Assembly: GCF_036711975.1 (NCBI RefSeq)
Contig: NC_091973.1
Location: forward strand, 3,410,001 to 3,474,000
Reading direction: 5' to 3'
DNA from: Onthophagus taurus
Taxonomy: Eukaryota > Arthropoda > Insecta > Coleoptera > Scarabaeidae
DNA: 64,000 nt
The notes below the pieces were generated by a model. It was not told where the DNA came from and ran no database searches. It worked only from the letters and a program-made list of their open reading frames with translations. This document shows, in pieces, positions 12,201 to 23,074 of the stretch. Numbering within the stretch: the stretch's first letter is position 1; each line of letters starts with the position of its first letter. Made by a program: the position numbers and the translations under genes.

Positions 12201-15200
12201 TTATCCGTTATCTTTCGGCCCGGGGTCGATTCTCTGCAAGTGACATTTGTTTACGGGATTTTGCCTCAGGGTCCGGAACAAAATAGGACGGGAAGATAAA
12301 CAACGCTTTAAATGGGCCGGAACGCGCGGGAGGATTTGACGCAAAATTGCCGGTATTGATTCAGTATTCGGGCGCGACGAGGAGAGATCTCAAAGACGTG
12401 CCGCAAGTAAACTCCGCGAAATCGATGCCGACCGGCCCCCGGAAATAATTAATGTAAACCCGTGTTTACGGTTCTATTTAAACACTAAATTCCCAACAAC
12501 ATCATTTTTTCTTTTTTGCCAAAACCGATTCAATTTTCGAATAATTCCCTCTCGGATATTGAACGTCGAAAAATAATCACCAAATCGATTTCGCTTCAGT
12601 CCGACCAGATTTTTGCGAACATATTGCCGATGAAGTATCCCAAAATTGCAATAAAAAGACTACTTTAAATTTCAGTTTGACGACATCGATTGCTTCATAA
12701 ACTATCCCATTTTGTACTTTATTTAGTTTTTTTTTAACAAGTTAACCAAAAACTTCATTAAAATTTTTTAACTACAATTAAACCTCGATATAACGGACTA
12801 ATACTAGAATTTATTGTATTTTCAATAATATGCGTTAACCGTTTGAAATATTAAAAAAAGTTTCAAACAAAAGTTGTTTAAAAATGGAAAATATATACTT
12901 TTTATGTGAAATATTTGATTAATTATTGTTAATTACCGAGATTATTAAGAAGCATTTTTAAAAGGGCTTGGTAGAGGTGTAAATAATTATTAAACGAACA
13001 CTTTTTCTAAATAAAATTTTTTGATATTTCATCAAATGAAGGAGGAAATTATTACAATATTTCGGCGTGGGAATTTCTAATTTTTGTATTCAACGCACGA
13101 TCTCGCTCAGTGTTGTTAAATACCCGGGTATTTATTTTCAAAGGAAAATTCCCTGGATATATACCCGGGGGTATTTACCCAAGATGGGTATTTAGTTAGT
13201 TTTATTTGATTTAAATTGAGTTGGTGGCAGTTTTGGAAGTACTTCAAGAATGCAGAGTCCATTATCGATACACCAAACATATTTATAACATTTACAAGAA
13301 TGCTACAGTGACGGTAAAATTGCATGAAAGTACTGACCGAATACACATTGGGGGTGAGATAAGAGAAGGCGATATAATGTTGAACCCAAATTGTTCATCA
13401 CAGTCCTGGAGAGTGCATTTAAACAACTGAATTGAACCCAAAAAGGTATAGACATTGATGGCAATATTAAATAATTAACAATTAATTTCGGATAGCCTTG
13501 GAGAGATGAAACTGATGCTGAACGTATACAGGATGCGTGTGCAAGAGTCGGGCTAAATATCAACAAAATTTAGGACAAATCTTGTTCCAAGCTTTAACAT
13601 CAATATTGGTGATAATACTTCTATCTTGAATACTTTCGCATTAATCCCTGATGCCTTTCCATGTTTTGACGCAGTGATTGCGTTTTGAACCTCACTGATT
13701 GATATAGGTTCCATGACACTATCCTTTCTTTGGTGTGACGGACTGCTGTCTATTTCCAAATCAGTTTCTATGCTTAATAGGTTTTAGACATAACTTTTCC
13801 AAATGTCATTCATTTCACTATCATATATTATTTTTCCTGTTCCATCTCAGCATAGAGCTGTTTGCGATTTGTGCCTTTGTCTTAACTGTCTAACAAATTT
13901 ATACACATTCCTAGTGTTATTAGCTTTAAAGTGTACAGGGTGGTTCAAATTCGATGTCCGAATAGGCTAACTCGAAAACTATAAGAGTTAGAAGAAAAGT
14001 AGCTGACGTGTCATGATCTCGTTTTTCGAGAAACTGCTAATGCCGAAAACCTCATAGGGCTATCGTCTTTTGTTTTTCCGCTAGAGGCCAAAATTGAAAA
14101 TATCGTAAAACCCGCAAATGTAATTATCTTGGTTATTATTATAGGTGGAGTATTATAACTAAGACATTATATGGACACTTTTTTACAGAGAATTTGATGA
14201 CGTAGTCAGAAAAATTTTGTCGGTTTTAGATTTTGAGATATTATCACAATTTTCGTTTTTTTAAATGGAAACAACCACTGATTATTCGCTTAATAAATTC
14301 GTTATTTTTTTCTGATTACAAAAATATAGGGTTTGACAGGTCTATTTCTTATTGTTTTAGAATAAAACTAAAAATAAACTTTTCTTTTAGTGTCGTCGAA
14401 GAAATTAAATTTACAGTTTCCTGTAAATTACGGTTCTATAACTAAAAATTAAAAAAACATATTTCTGATATTTGAAACAAATATATTTGTTGAACTGTTT
14501 AATTTATATATGTTTTACACAAAAGTTGGAATAGATTGACATTATTTCACATTCTTTATTACGATTTAATATTATTTTTAAATGACCTAATAAATTATCG
14601 ATAGATGGCGCTCATGTTTTTTTTTAATTCAAATAAACATAGCAACATTTGTTTGTATTCAAAAATTTTCTGAAGTGTCACTTTAAAAATCCTGTTTTTA
14701 AGATCAATTACGCAAATTTTGAAAAGTTTGACTTGTCAGAATGTTACATATTAAAAAATTATTTGTTTTTAAATACCAGAAATTACTTCGTATTTAATTG
14801 TTAACTTTTTAGATTGTACCTACCGCCCCGTAACTTACAGGAAACTGTAAATTTAATTTCCTCGACGACACTAGATGGAAATTCTATAAAAAAAGTTTAT
14901 TTTTAGCTTTATTCTAAAACAATAAGAAATAGACCTGTTGAACCCTATATTTTTGTAATCCGAAAAAAATAACTAATTTAATAAGCGAATAATCAGTGGT
15001 TGTTTCATTTAAAAAACGAAAATTCTCATGATATCTCAAAATCTAAAACCGAAAAATTTGTTTTGACTATGTCATGAAATTCTCTGTAAAAAAGTGTCCA
15101 TATAATGTCGTAGTTATAATACTCCACCTATAATAATAACCAAGATAATTGCACTTATTGGTTTTACGATATTTTCAATTTTGGCCTCTAGGGGAAAAAC

Positions 15201-18200
15201 AAAAGACGATAGCGCTATGAGGTTTTCGGCATTAGCAGTTTCTCGAAAAACGAGATCATGACATGTAAGCTACTTTTTTTCTAACTCTTATAGTTTCCGA
15301 GTTAGCCTATTCGGACATCGAATTTGAACCACCCTGTACATATATTTCGGGAAAGTTTATATTTTCACTACCGACCATTGTCGTTTACGTAATACTCTTC
15401 GAAAATATTTAACGATTTCTTTAATGCTCGAAAAACAACTTTGAATGTCCTGAATTGAGTATAAGTCTAATATTAATGACTAAATTCAGTTTTTGTGCTC
15501 CATTAATTCTTGTTGTTTGATTCTTTTCTAGTCATATTGAACTTCCATCAAATCCAAGATTCCAAGATCCATGAGATTGTTGATTTCAGAGATTGAGTTT
15601 AAGATCTTATTATTCTTCTTCTTTTATTCAGGTTGTAACCTGTTTTTTACGCATGATTAATGGTGTTTCATTAGAGTTGGAAATCCAACTTCCTGGTCTC
15701 CCGACATCTCTTTCTAGCTAATCTTTGGTCTCTTGCTGTCTTAATCAGCCAGGTTTCTTCCATTCTTTGGAAGTATTCATTAAATTTTTTTATTTTTCTC
15801 CTAGCAACTCTCATGACATCTCCGAATCCACAAAATTCTCTTACAATTTTGTTCCTAACTCTATCTCTTCGATTTCTTGTCTTTTCCACTATTGTTCTTA
15901 AAGTACTCATCTCAGTTGGTTCGCATCGCAGCCATATATCTTGGCCGTGAGGTTCGTGTATCGAGAGATAATAATCAAACAAGCGAACTAAACAGAAGGA
16001 TGATACTCGCATGGGCAGCCTACAGGAAACTTAGAGATATCTTCATGAGCAGATTTCCCTATTTCAATCAATGCGTGCTTCCTCCTTTGGTTATGACATA
16101 GGGTTCCGAAACTTTAACATTAACGGTGGCCATTATTAGGAGGCTCAAAGTAACGCAAAGAAAGATGGAGAGGTCGATACTGGGTGTAACCCTGAGGGAC
16201 CACATACGAAATGAAGACCTACGAAGAAGAACTGGCGTAAATGATGCGATCAACATTGTGACAAAGCTCAACTGAAACGTCTTCAACGCCCATTTCATCA
16301 TGTTCTTCTACATTTTTGACCGAGCTGTTATATTTTTACTTGTATCACTTTTATATGTACTGGACCGGGGTAAATACCCATTTTATAAATACTCTCGCTA
16401 AAACTGGTTCGCAACACCACCAATCCTTTGAGGGCGAGGCTAATACAAAACTTAGGAAATTATTACAATATTCAGCGTGGGAATTTTTAATTTTTCTCCT
16501 TCATTTGATGAAATATCAAAAAATTTTATTTACAAAAAGTTTTCGTTTAATAATTATCTATACTTCTTAAGCCCTTTTAAAAATGCTTCTTAATAATCTC
16601 GGTAATTAACAATAATTAATCAAATATTTCACATAAAAAATATATATTTTCCATTTTTAAACAACTTTTGTTTGAAAAATTTTTTGATATTTCAAACGGT
16701 TAACGCGTATTATTGAAAATACGTTTGTCGTAGCGGTCGAACTAAAACTAACACTAGAAATAGAACTAGAATTATTCGGGGTTAGCCGTCTTAAGAGACG
16801 TATGGCTAAACCCGAATGTTTCTAGTGTTAGTTATAGTTTTAGTTGTGGCAAATTGAATTTACCGTTATATCGAGTTTTAACTGTAATTAGAATAACAAC
16901 TTAATTTTTATGTTGTTTTAATATAAAATAAGGCGATTTAATAAGAGTTGCGTGACGGGGCATATCAGATTAATAAATGTAAAATGTCACGATATTATGG
17001 AATTAAAAGGTTTTGGTGTATTAAATTTTTTTTAACTTGGCTTTAGCGGAATACCTCTCTCGTAAAGTAAAACTTTTTTTTGTTCTTACTTCTGGGATTT
17101 AAAAATCTCCCTGGGTTGGAGATGTAACAATCATGTATAGGTTTCTGTTTGAAACCTTTTCTAAATATTTAGACGGACCCATCGAGGTTTTTTGGTATTT
17201 ATGCGCATATTTAATTTCGATCGTCTAAAATTAATCTGAAAGTGTTATGAATGGTGAGAGATGACGGGTTCTCCGTGCGGGTTCTGCGAGCCGTCAGGTA
17301 TCGCGGAGTTAATAAAAATCCCCGATTTATTTGTGCAGGTGAGCCGCGCATAAACAATTCCGATATTTGCGCCTACTCCTGTTTACCGGGTCTGGTGAAC
17401 ACTGAATGCAATAAAATAAATGATAAATCACGTTCATCCTGACGCTCCGGCACCATTATTTCGAACATCACTCTCGCAAAAAACTTCCATTTACCCGAGT
17501 GGTCTACACTCTACAGGAACACTACAACATACCACAATAAATTCACTCACGAACACGTTTTCCAAAAGAAAATTCTTCATCTACGCCTTTAAAAAAATCT
17601 CATTTTCTTCACATATAAATATTATTTATATAAATCTTTATAAAAAAATAAATTCATATTTTAATTTACAAAAGTGGTAAAGCTCAGGAAGCGGATAAAG
17701 TAGTGGAGAAAATTCAAACGATATCGTCGGTGATGTAAGTGATTTTAAGTAATGCATGCACGTATCCAGGTAGTTTAGGTTTTGGATATACGTTGTTGGA
17801 GTGGATAAGTTCAAAATGCATGCAGGGATTATCCGCTTAAGCGCTTATACGGGCCGCGTTCGGTTATTATTCGCTGAACGCGGTTCGGCCGATTTCCGAA
17901 AACCATTTTCGGAACGGATTTCGCGAATTCCGTCTATTATAGAGTACATCACGCCTCGGGCCGCGTTATTTCCGGCCAAGCAGTCGCGGGAACCCAAGAA
18001 GGCCAGAACTTCAACAATTTAATTATAACCGGTCGAAAGTTGGCCGTAATTACATCCGGATCGTAAATTATAAAACGAACCGACGTCCATCATAAAATTT
18101 CATATTCAATCTAATCAATTTTTGATAATATAATAAAATTTTTCGAAATTACTGCATGAGATTGTAGTAAATAACAAAAAAAATTTTTTGAGGTAAATAT

Positions 18201-21200
18201 TTTCTTAAAACTTTTTTAGGAGGGTTTCAAGTAGTTTCAAGCACAACGCTTCCTTCGTGAGCCGTTTACCCACGATCCGAAGGCACAAGAGTACATCCTT
18301 ACATTCCCCTTCCATGCACAAAGGGTCTCCAAGGGCCGCATGCAGGACGTTCGCGGATGTGAACGCGTCGTCGGAAAACTTGGGTACGTGAAGTAGGATG
18401 TCCTCGAGTTAATTAGGCTTAGCGCATTCTTTTGCAGGTTCCAGTACCGGAAACGGGAATCGTAACCTCAACGCAAGCCACAGCGAGGATTCTGTTGCAG
18501 AAACGGCAACGTTGTGTAAAAGGAACTCCGACGGTAGGTAGTATTCAAATTAACACCCCCACTCAAAAAAACACTGCAAAATATAAGTACTTGTCTCTTT
18601 TCTTTCTTTGTTATTATTGTTGTTTTTGTAGATGAAGATGAAGAACCGCGCTTTGTTCAATTGACAAACCAACATAAAGGCGCTATCAGGGCTATTAGAA
18701 AGGTAAGCCCATAATTAATCAAAATTTTTTTTTATTTTATTAATACCAAGAAAAGATATAGAAAAAAAGTTAAAATGAAAAAAATTACAAAATGATTGAC
18801 TCGGTTGTTTCATTGTCATTTAGATAAAGTATTTTGTAGCAAGGCGTAAGTTTAAGGAAGCTTTGAAACCTTATGACGTGAAAGATGTCATTGAACAGTA
18901 TTCGGCCGGACATGTAGATTTGCTTGGCAGAGTGAAAATCGTGCAAGCTAGGTACACTTTGGAAAAAAAATTGACCATCGGTTTGCGTCTTCTGCCGTCC
19001 TTATTTTATCGCCCCCCTATCGTATTTTGTATTTTTTATTTTTTCGTCTTCAAATTTTTAGCACCGCATAAGGCGTCAAACCGAATTTCAATCACTTTTT
19101 CACCTTCTAATATCAACTAACAAAGTGTCCATTAAAAATACATCATTTTTACTGATGATAAACATCAAAAATATATCATACTAACTAATAATAATAACGT
19201 TTTAAAACAATAATTCTATTTATTAAAAAATTAAAAATTCAAAAAATCATTCATTTGAATCTTCTATTTTAAATCGATATGTTAATTATGATAAAATATT
19301 GTTTAAAATCAAATATTATAATATTTGGGGAATTTATTAAAAATTTAAAAAATCGCCCTGATCTTATTTGTGACGGTAAAGAAATGAGTTATATCTCAAA
19401 TTAATATTTGAAATCTCTATTTTAAAATGACACATTTAAATCGATATGTTAATCTTGATGAAATATCTGAAATTTTTTAAAATCGAATATTCTAATATTT
19501 GGGAAATTTATTAAAAATTTAAAAAAATTAAAAAATTTGTGAAGATAAAGAAATGAGTTATATCTCAAATTAATATTTGAAATCTCTATTTTAAAATGAT
19601 GCATTTAAATCGATGTTAATATTGATGAAATATCTGAAATTGATTAAAATCAAATATTTGTGGAATTTATTAAAAATTTAAAAAATCGCCCTGATTGTAT
19701 TTGTGAAGATAAAGAAATGAGTTATATCTCAAATTAATATTTGAAATCTCTATTTTAAAATGACATATTTAGATCGATATGTTAATCTTGATGAAATATC
19801 TGAAATTGATTAAAATCAAATATTTGTGGAATTTATTAAAAATTGAAAAATTCGCCCTGATCTTATTTGTGAAGATAAAGAAATGAGTTATATCTCAAAT
19901 TAATATTTGAAATCTCTATTTTAAAATGACACATTTAAATCGATGTGTTAATCTTGATGAAATATCTGAAATTGTTTAAAATCAAATATTCTAATATTTG
20001 TGGAATTTATTAAAAATTTAAAAAATCGCCCTGATTTTATTTGTGAAGATAAAGAAATGAGTTATATCTCAAATTAATATTTGAAATCTCTATTTTAAAA
20101 TGATGCATTTAAATCGATATGTTAATCTTGATGAAATATCTGAAATTGTTTAAAATCAAATATTTGTGGAATTTATTAAAAATTTAAAAAATCGCCCTGA
20201 TCTTATTTGTGAAGATAAAGAAATGAGTTATATCTCAAATTAATATTTGAAATCTCTATTTTGAAATGATGCATTTAAATCGATATGTTAATCTTGATGA
20301 AATATCTGAAATTGTTTAAAATCAAATATTCTAATATTTGGGGAATTTATTAAAAATTTAAAAAATCGCCCAGATCTTATTTGTGAAGATAAAGAAATGA
20401 GTTATGACTCAAATTAATATTTGAAATCTTTATTTTAAAATGATGCATCTAAATCGATATGTTAATGTTGATGAAATATCTGAAATTGTTTAAAATCGAA
20501 TATTCTAATATTTGGGAAATTTATTAAAAATTTAAAAAATCGCCCTGATTTTATTTGTGAAGATAAAGAAATGAGTTATATCTCAAATTAATATTTGAAA
20601 TCTCTATTTTAAAATGACATATTTAGATCGATATGTTAATCTTGATGAAATATCTGAAATTGATTAAAATCAAATATTTGTGGAATTTATTAAAAATTTA
20701 AAAAATCGCCCTGATCTTATTTGTGAAGATAAAGAAATGAGTTATGACTCAAATTAATATTTGAAATCTCTATTTTAAAATGATGCATTTAAATCGATGT
20801 TAATATTGATGAAATATCTGAAATTGATTAAAATCAAATATTTGTGGAATTTATTAAAAATTTAAAAAATCGCCCTGATCTTATTTGTGAAGATAAAGAA
20901 ATGAGTTATATCTCAAATTAATATTTGAAATCTCTATTTTAAAATGATGCATTTCTATCGATATGTTAATCTTGATGAAATATCTAAAATTGTTTAAAAT
21001 CAAATATTCTAATATTTGGATTTATTAAAAACTTAAAAAAATCAAAAAATCGCCCTGATTTTATTTGTATAAGAAGTATCATATATTTGTGATGTTTTAT
21101 ATCAACATATGTCAGTCAGTTTTACCCAAAGAACCTAGTGTTTGTAAAAACTTTATATAAATATTTTTTAATGAACACTTAATAATGTTAAAATTTCTTG

Positions 21201-22759
21201 CTATGAATTGATGTTGAATTGTGATTAACTGTAACTAATCCTAAAAGTGTGGCATTTTACTTGTAAAGAAAAATAAAAAAGGCGTTGACGGAATAAAGTT
21301 GGATGTAAATTTTCATGGAATATCCTTCAGCGCCTCGACAGTTCCGTCTGTTCCAAAACATTCGAGCGGAAATCTTGGAACAGAGGGGACGCTTTTGTAT
21401 ATACGTGCCGTTTTTGCCTCGTTCGAAGTTTGCGGAAGTGGTGAAAACGGCGTACCTGAGTCCCATTATTGCGTTTTGGACCGGGCATAACTTTGAAAAC
21501 TCGTTAGCTCTCATCCCGCTAGACTAGTTATGGCGCGACTCTAACCCCTCTCTTTCTACCGCCCTCTGTGTGTGTAGCTCAAGTATTTTGTGGCACGAAA
21601 GAAGTTTAGAGAAGCGTTGAAACCTTACGATGTTAAAGACGTTATAGAGCAATACTCTTCTGGACATGCCGACCTTTTGAATAGAGTGAAAAATTTGCAG
21701 TTCAGGTAAGCGGCCTGACCATTCAAACTAATTTTTCAAAAAACCAGTTTCAAATCATTTCATGTCCCGCACAAAACTTTGTTTTTTGTACATACTACAT
21801 TTCGTTTTTTTTGGTAAATGTTCCCCGTAGTTCTCGTGCATGGTTTAACTTAACTCTCCACCCAAACAAAAAAAACCCATCCAAATCCTCGCGCCATCGA
21901 ATATTGTTGAACTTTTCATTACCCTCGGCGTTTCAGGTTAGATCAAATACTTGGTAAACAAGGGTCCAAAGCCAAAGATGTGTACGCTTCCAAAATTAGT
22001 TTAGCATCCCGCGTTGTCAAAGTCGAGCGACAGGCAAGTTTTTTTTATTAAAACATAAAATTTTGTTGTTATAATTATTTTTTTAATTAGGTTGACGACA
22101 TCGAAATGAAACTCGACCAACTCATGGAGCTCTATATGGAAGACCGAAAACGTCTTCTTGGTTTACCCGGCGTTCCCGTATCGCCGGATCCATCGGAACG
22201 ACCACCGGGAAACCCTCCCAATTTAGCACTTAAACCGAAACCTATTCTAGTTGATAAGCTAACATCAGAACCCAGTTCACCTATCACGAAAAATTTTAAG
22301 GAACCACCTACGGTGTCGGTTACAAGGAGACCTATGCATCGGGGATATTCAGATTTAGGAAATAGGATTAAGAAAAAAGTTACTTTAAGGTTAGGATTAT
22401 AAAGGAAGTTTTAAATCCCGAATACAAAACAATTTAAATTTGAAATTTATTTTTTAAGTTCGCCATACGATGGTGAAGTGGTGATAGTGGTACCATCTTT
22501 AGACATACAGGCGGAACAGGGTCAGGATCGCCAGCAGTACCAGTACTCGTCCGTCCATGGCCACGGGATTGGTTTGGGAGGTCCTGAAACCCAAGTAACA
22601 ACAACGATGGCTGAAATGTCGGATCGAGAACCTGCCAGCCCTAAAACAACCACCGAAAGTTCGGGTGAGTGGCCGTCGAGAGCGCTGCGGGCGCCTTCAA
22701 AAACCTGTATTGATTTTGCAGCCTCGTACGATGGTTACTCATCGTCTACGTCGTTGTAG
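6243..22759 (+). CDS. KCNQ: KCNQ-type voltage-gated potassium channel (Kv7)
   Basis: Kv7 channel subunit: a tetrameric plasma-membrane potassium channel giving slow M-type current, gated by voltage, PIP2 and calmodulin. Exons in frame: 6243-6418, 9690-9866, 9941-10158, 11449-11744, 11799-11909, 11965-12149, 18220-18383, 18438-18533, 18632-18702, 18824-18951 (or 21578-21705), 21937-22033, 22091-22389, 22459-22664, 22722-22759 (or 23075-23226); about 753 aa. The N-terminus contains [15 protein letters not shown] and NFLERPRG; S1-S3 follow; S4 is at about residues 212-231 ([17 protein letters not shown]). The pore helix is ALWWG and the filter is TVGYGD at 294-299. Helix A has an IQ-like site ([12 protein letters not shown]), then helix B/C ([13 protein letters not shown]) and a helix D coiled coil (VEIMKLDQL-like [14 protein letters not shown]). 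Exon 1 was chosen because its 2-nt overhang fits exon 2 and it precedes a strong GTAAGA donor. The first exon is the least certain. Confidence 0.93.
6533..7220. mobile_element. MITE family A, copy 1, interrupted by another element
   Basis: Starts at CAGTGTGTC next to a TA. Contains the paired arms GCAAGTATGCAACCAATATC and GATATTGGTTGCATACTTGC around a short centre. Its right end (GACGTCGAGTA, then AATTAATTA at about 7210) is split by the 555-bp element listed separately. The left TIR lacks the AATTAATTATCG segment present in the other copies. Ends of CAGTG type and a TA target suggest a Tc1/mariner-related MITE. Confidence 0.72.
6654..7208. mobile_element. 555-bp non-autonomous DNA element with terminal inverted repeats
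   Basis: The left end TATAGTTTCCGATATTTCTG is matched in reverse complement by the right end, with about 33 bp of near-identity continuing through GGTGGTTTTTATGA. The interior is AT-rich with no transposase. It sits inside the right arm of MITE family A copy 1. Confidence 0.75.
7217..7325. repeat. Solo copy of the CTAG-rich palindromic repeat
   Basis: One hairpin unit: AGAACTAGAAACATTCGG, then TTTAGCCGTC and its complement, then CTAGTTCTAGGTCGAGTG. It lies directly against the end of MITE copy 1. Confidence 0.8.
7326..8080. other. KCNQ first intron, unremarkable AT-rich then GC-richer sequence
   Basis: AT-rich up to about 7850. From 7860 to 8080 base composition rises and resembles 5' untranslated sequence, leading into the candidate exon at 8081. 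Confidence 0.4.
8081..8148 (+). other. Candidate alternative first coding exon (uncertain)
   Basis: An ATG in a strong initiation context (GCCGCCGCATGG) opens 22 codons ([20 protein letters not shown]...) and reaches a plausible GTAAAT donor. The overhang left by that donor does not match the phase of KCNQ exon 2 or 3, so either a different donor or a further exon is used, or the reading is chance. It lies inside the KCNQ first intron. Confidence 0.22.
8540..8691. mobile_element. MITE family A, copy 2
   Basis: Left end CAGTGTTAATTAATTATCG follows a TA; the right end carries CGATAATTAATTAACAC. The same paired inner arms (GCAAGTATGCAACCAATATC and complement) are present. Lies in KCNQ intron 1. 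Confidence 0.78.
8692..9689. other. Remainder of KCNQ intron 1
   Basis: No coding exon recognised. Short open stretches near 8715-8978 (minus) lack any recognisable domain. Confidence 0.5.
10169..10400. mobile_element. MITE family A, copy 3, beside the KCNQ exon-3 splice donor
   Basis: Begins CAGTCTGTTAATTAATTATC after a TA and ends AATTAATTAACACAGTG before a TA, with both inner arms present but diverged (ATGCAACCAATATC). It starts 10 bases after the last base of exon 3 (10158), so only the first ten intron bases (GTTTGTTATA) separate exon and element. Confidence 0.75.
10401..11448 (+). other. Rest of KCNQ intron 3
   Basis: AT-rich intron sequence; nothing recognised. Confidence 0.6.
13200..13930. 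pseudogene. Decayed RTE-type reverse transcriptase fragments
   Basis: On the plus strand, codons near 13220-13560 resemble the RTE/BovB fingers-palm region ([18 protein letters not shown], then [11 protein letters not shown], then [17 protein letters not shown]), with frameshifts and stops. On the minus strand, 13553-13900 carries the region that normally lies upstream ([20 protein letters not shown]). The two are inverted relative to each other, so the copy is rearranged and dead. Confidence 0.7.
13936..15336. mobile_element. 1.4-kb foldback element with about 500-bp terminal inverted repeats
   Basis: The left end CAGGGTGGTTCAAATTCGAT and the exact complement at the right end are flanked by TA. 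The arms, 13936 to about 14436 and about 14828 to 15336, are complementary over nearly their full length with scattered mismatches, leaving a loop of about 390 bp. No coding sequence. It splits the RTE fragments on either side. Confidence 0.85.
15500..16290. pseudogene. Further decayed RTE-type retrotransposon fragments
   Basis: Plus-strand codons at about 15950-16280 read [20 protein letters not shown], then [16 protein letters not shown], then [20 protein letters not shown], the C-terminal part of RTE-type reverse transcriptases, with stops and shifts. The minus strand at 15671-16012 has a piece ending [15 protein letters not shown]. Together with 13200-13930 it is one broken, scrambled copy. 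Confidence 0.65.
16738..16852. repeat. Solo copy of the CTAG-rich palindromic repeat
   Basis: One hairpin unit: AACTAGAATTATTCGGGG, then TTAGCCGTCTTAAGAGACG and the complementary half. It is inserted about 30 bp inside the right terminus of the pogo-like element. Confidence 0.8.
16887..18219 (+). other. Remainder of KCNQ intron 6
   Basis: AT-rich, with CG-containing patches at about 17240-17430 and 17800-18020 that are less AT-rich than their surroundings. They might be conserved regulatory DNA or unrecognised alternative exons; I cannot fit either to the KCNQ frame. Confidence 0.4.
18824..18951 (+). CDS. KCNQ: KCNQ mutually exclusive exon 10a
   Basis: 128 nt encoding [15 protein letters not shown] followed by [15 protein letters not shown] and [12 protein letters not shown], the calmodulin-binding helix B and start of helix C. 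The acceptor is TTTAG and the donor GTACAC. It enters in phase 0 and leaves two bases over. Confidence 0.88.
19374..21065. repeat. Tandem array, about ten units of 160-175 bp
   Basis: Units begin GATAAAGAAATGAGTTATAT at about 19374, 19546, 19707, 19871, 20047, 20213, 20386, 20561, 20728 and 20890. Length differences come from presence or absence of ATTCTAATATTTG-type segments. Diverged related sequence extends left to about 19240. It is strongly AT-rich and non-coding. The array lies entirely between the two alternative KCNQ exons 10a and 10b. Confidence 0.92.
21578..21705 (+). CDS. KCNQ: KCNQ mutually exclusive exon 10b
   Basis: 128 nt, the same length and phase as 10a, encoding [15 protein letters not shown], then [15 protein letters not shown], then [12 protein letters not shown]. 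It matches 10a at 33 of 42 residues. The acceptor is GTGTGTAG and the donor GTAAGC. It is an exon duplication within the channel gene. Confidence 0.9.
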
Positions 22760-23074
22760 GGTTTTTTTCAGTGAGTTTTGCACATTCGCAACGTGATCTG
22801 TGTCACCTAGATTATTACTATATATATTTTTTCTTTCTATCTGGTGCGTACCCGACGTCAAAGAAACTTATAGTAAGACTTTAAAAAGTATTTTGAGTCT
22901 ACTTTAGATTTCTTTGTAATTGATTGGGGACGCGGATTGTGGAATGTGCATGAATTCCTCATGTTTCCGAATCGAAACGTAATGCGACTACTTAGTATAT
23001 AATCGGCGGTTTCGGTGTAGCATGTAGCTCGTTGCCGTAGAGGGTGCATATTCATGAATTGTTTGTTGCCATAG

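Larger units (their letters stand above)
12775..16884. mobile_element. 4.1-kb pogo/Tigger-like element with nested insertions
   Basis: The ends CAATTAAACCTCGATATAAC and its near-complement GTTATATCGAGTTTTAACTG are bounded by TA on both sides. The CTCGATATAACG terminus and TA target are typical of pogo/Tigger elements. Arms of roughly 300 bp are mutually complementary: 12775-13090 pairs with about 16450-16884. No pogo transposase remains. Inside lie RTE-type retrotransposon fragments, a 1.4-kb foldback element and, in the right arm, a copy of the CTAG-rich palindrome. All of it sits in KCNQ intron 6. Confidence 0.75.

Noticed and set aside
17801-18022. Basic 70-codon open frame in KCNQ intron 6
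   Set aside because: Does not resemble any part of KCNQ and has no suitable splice sites in phase; left as a possible conserved non-coding patch.
19374-21065. Regular repeats that could suggest a CRISPR array
   Set aside because: Units are 160-175 bp, contiguous without unique spacers, and lie in a eukaryotic intron.
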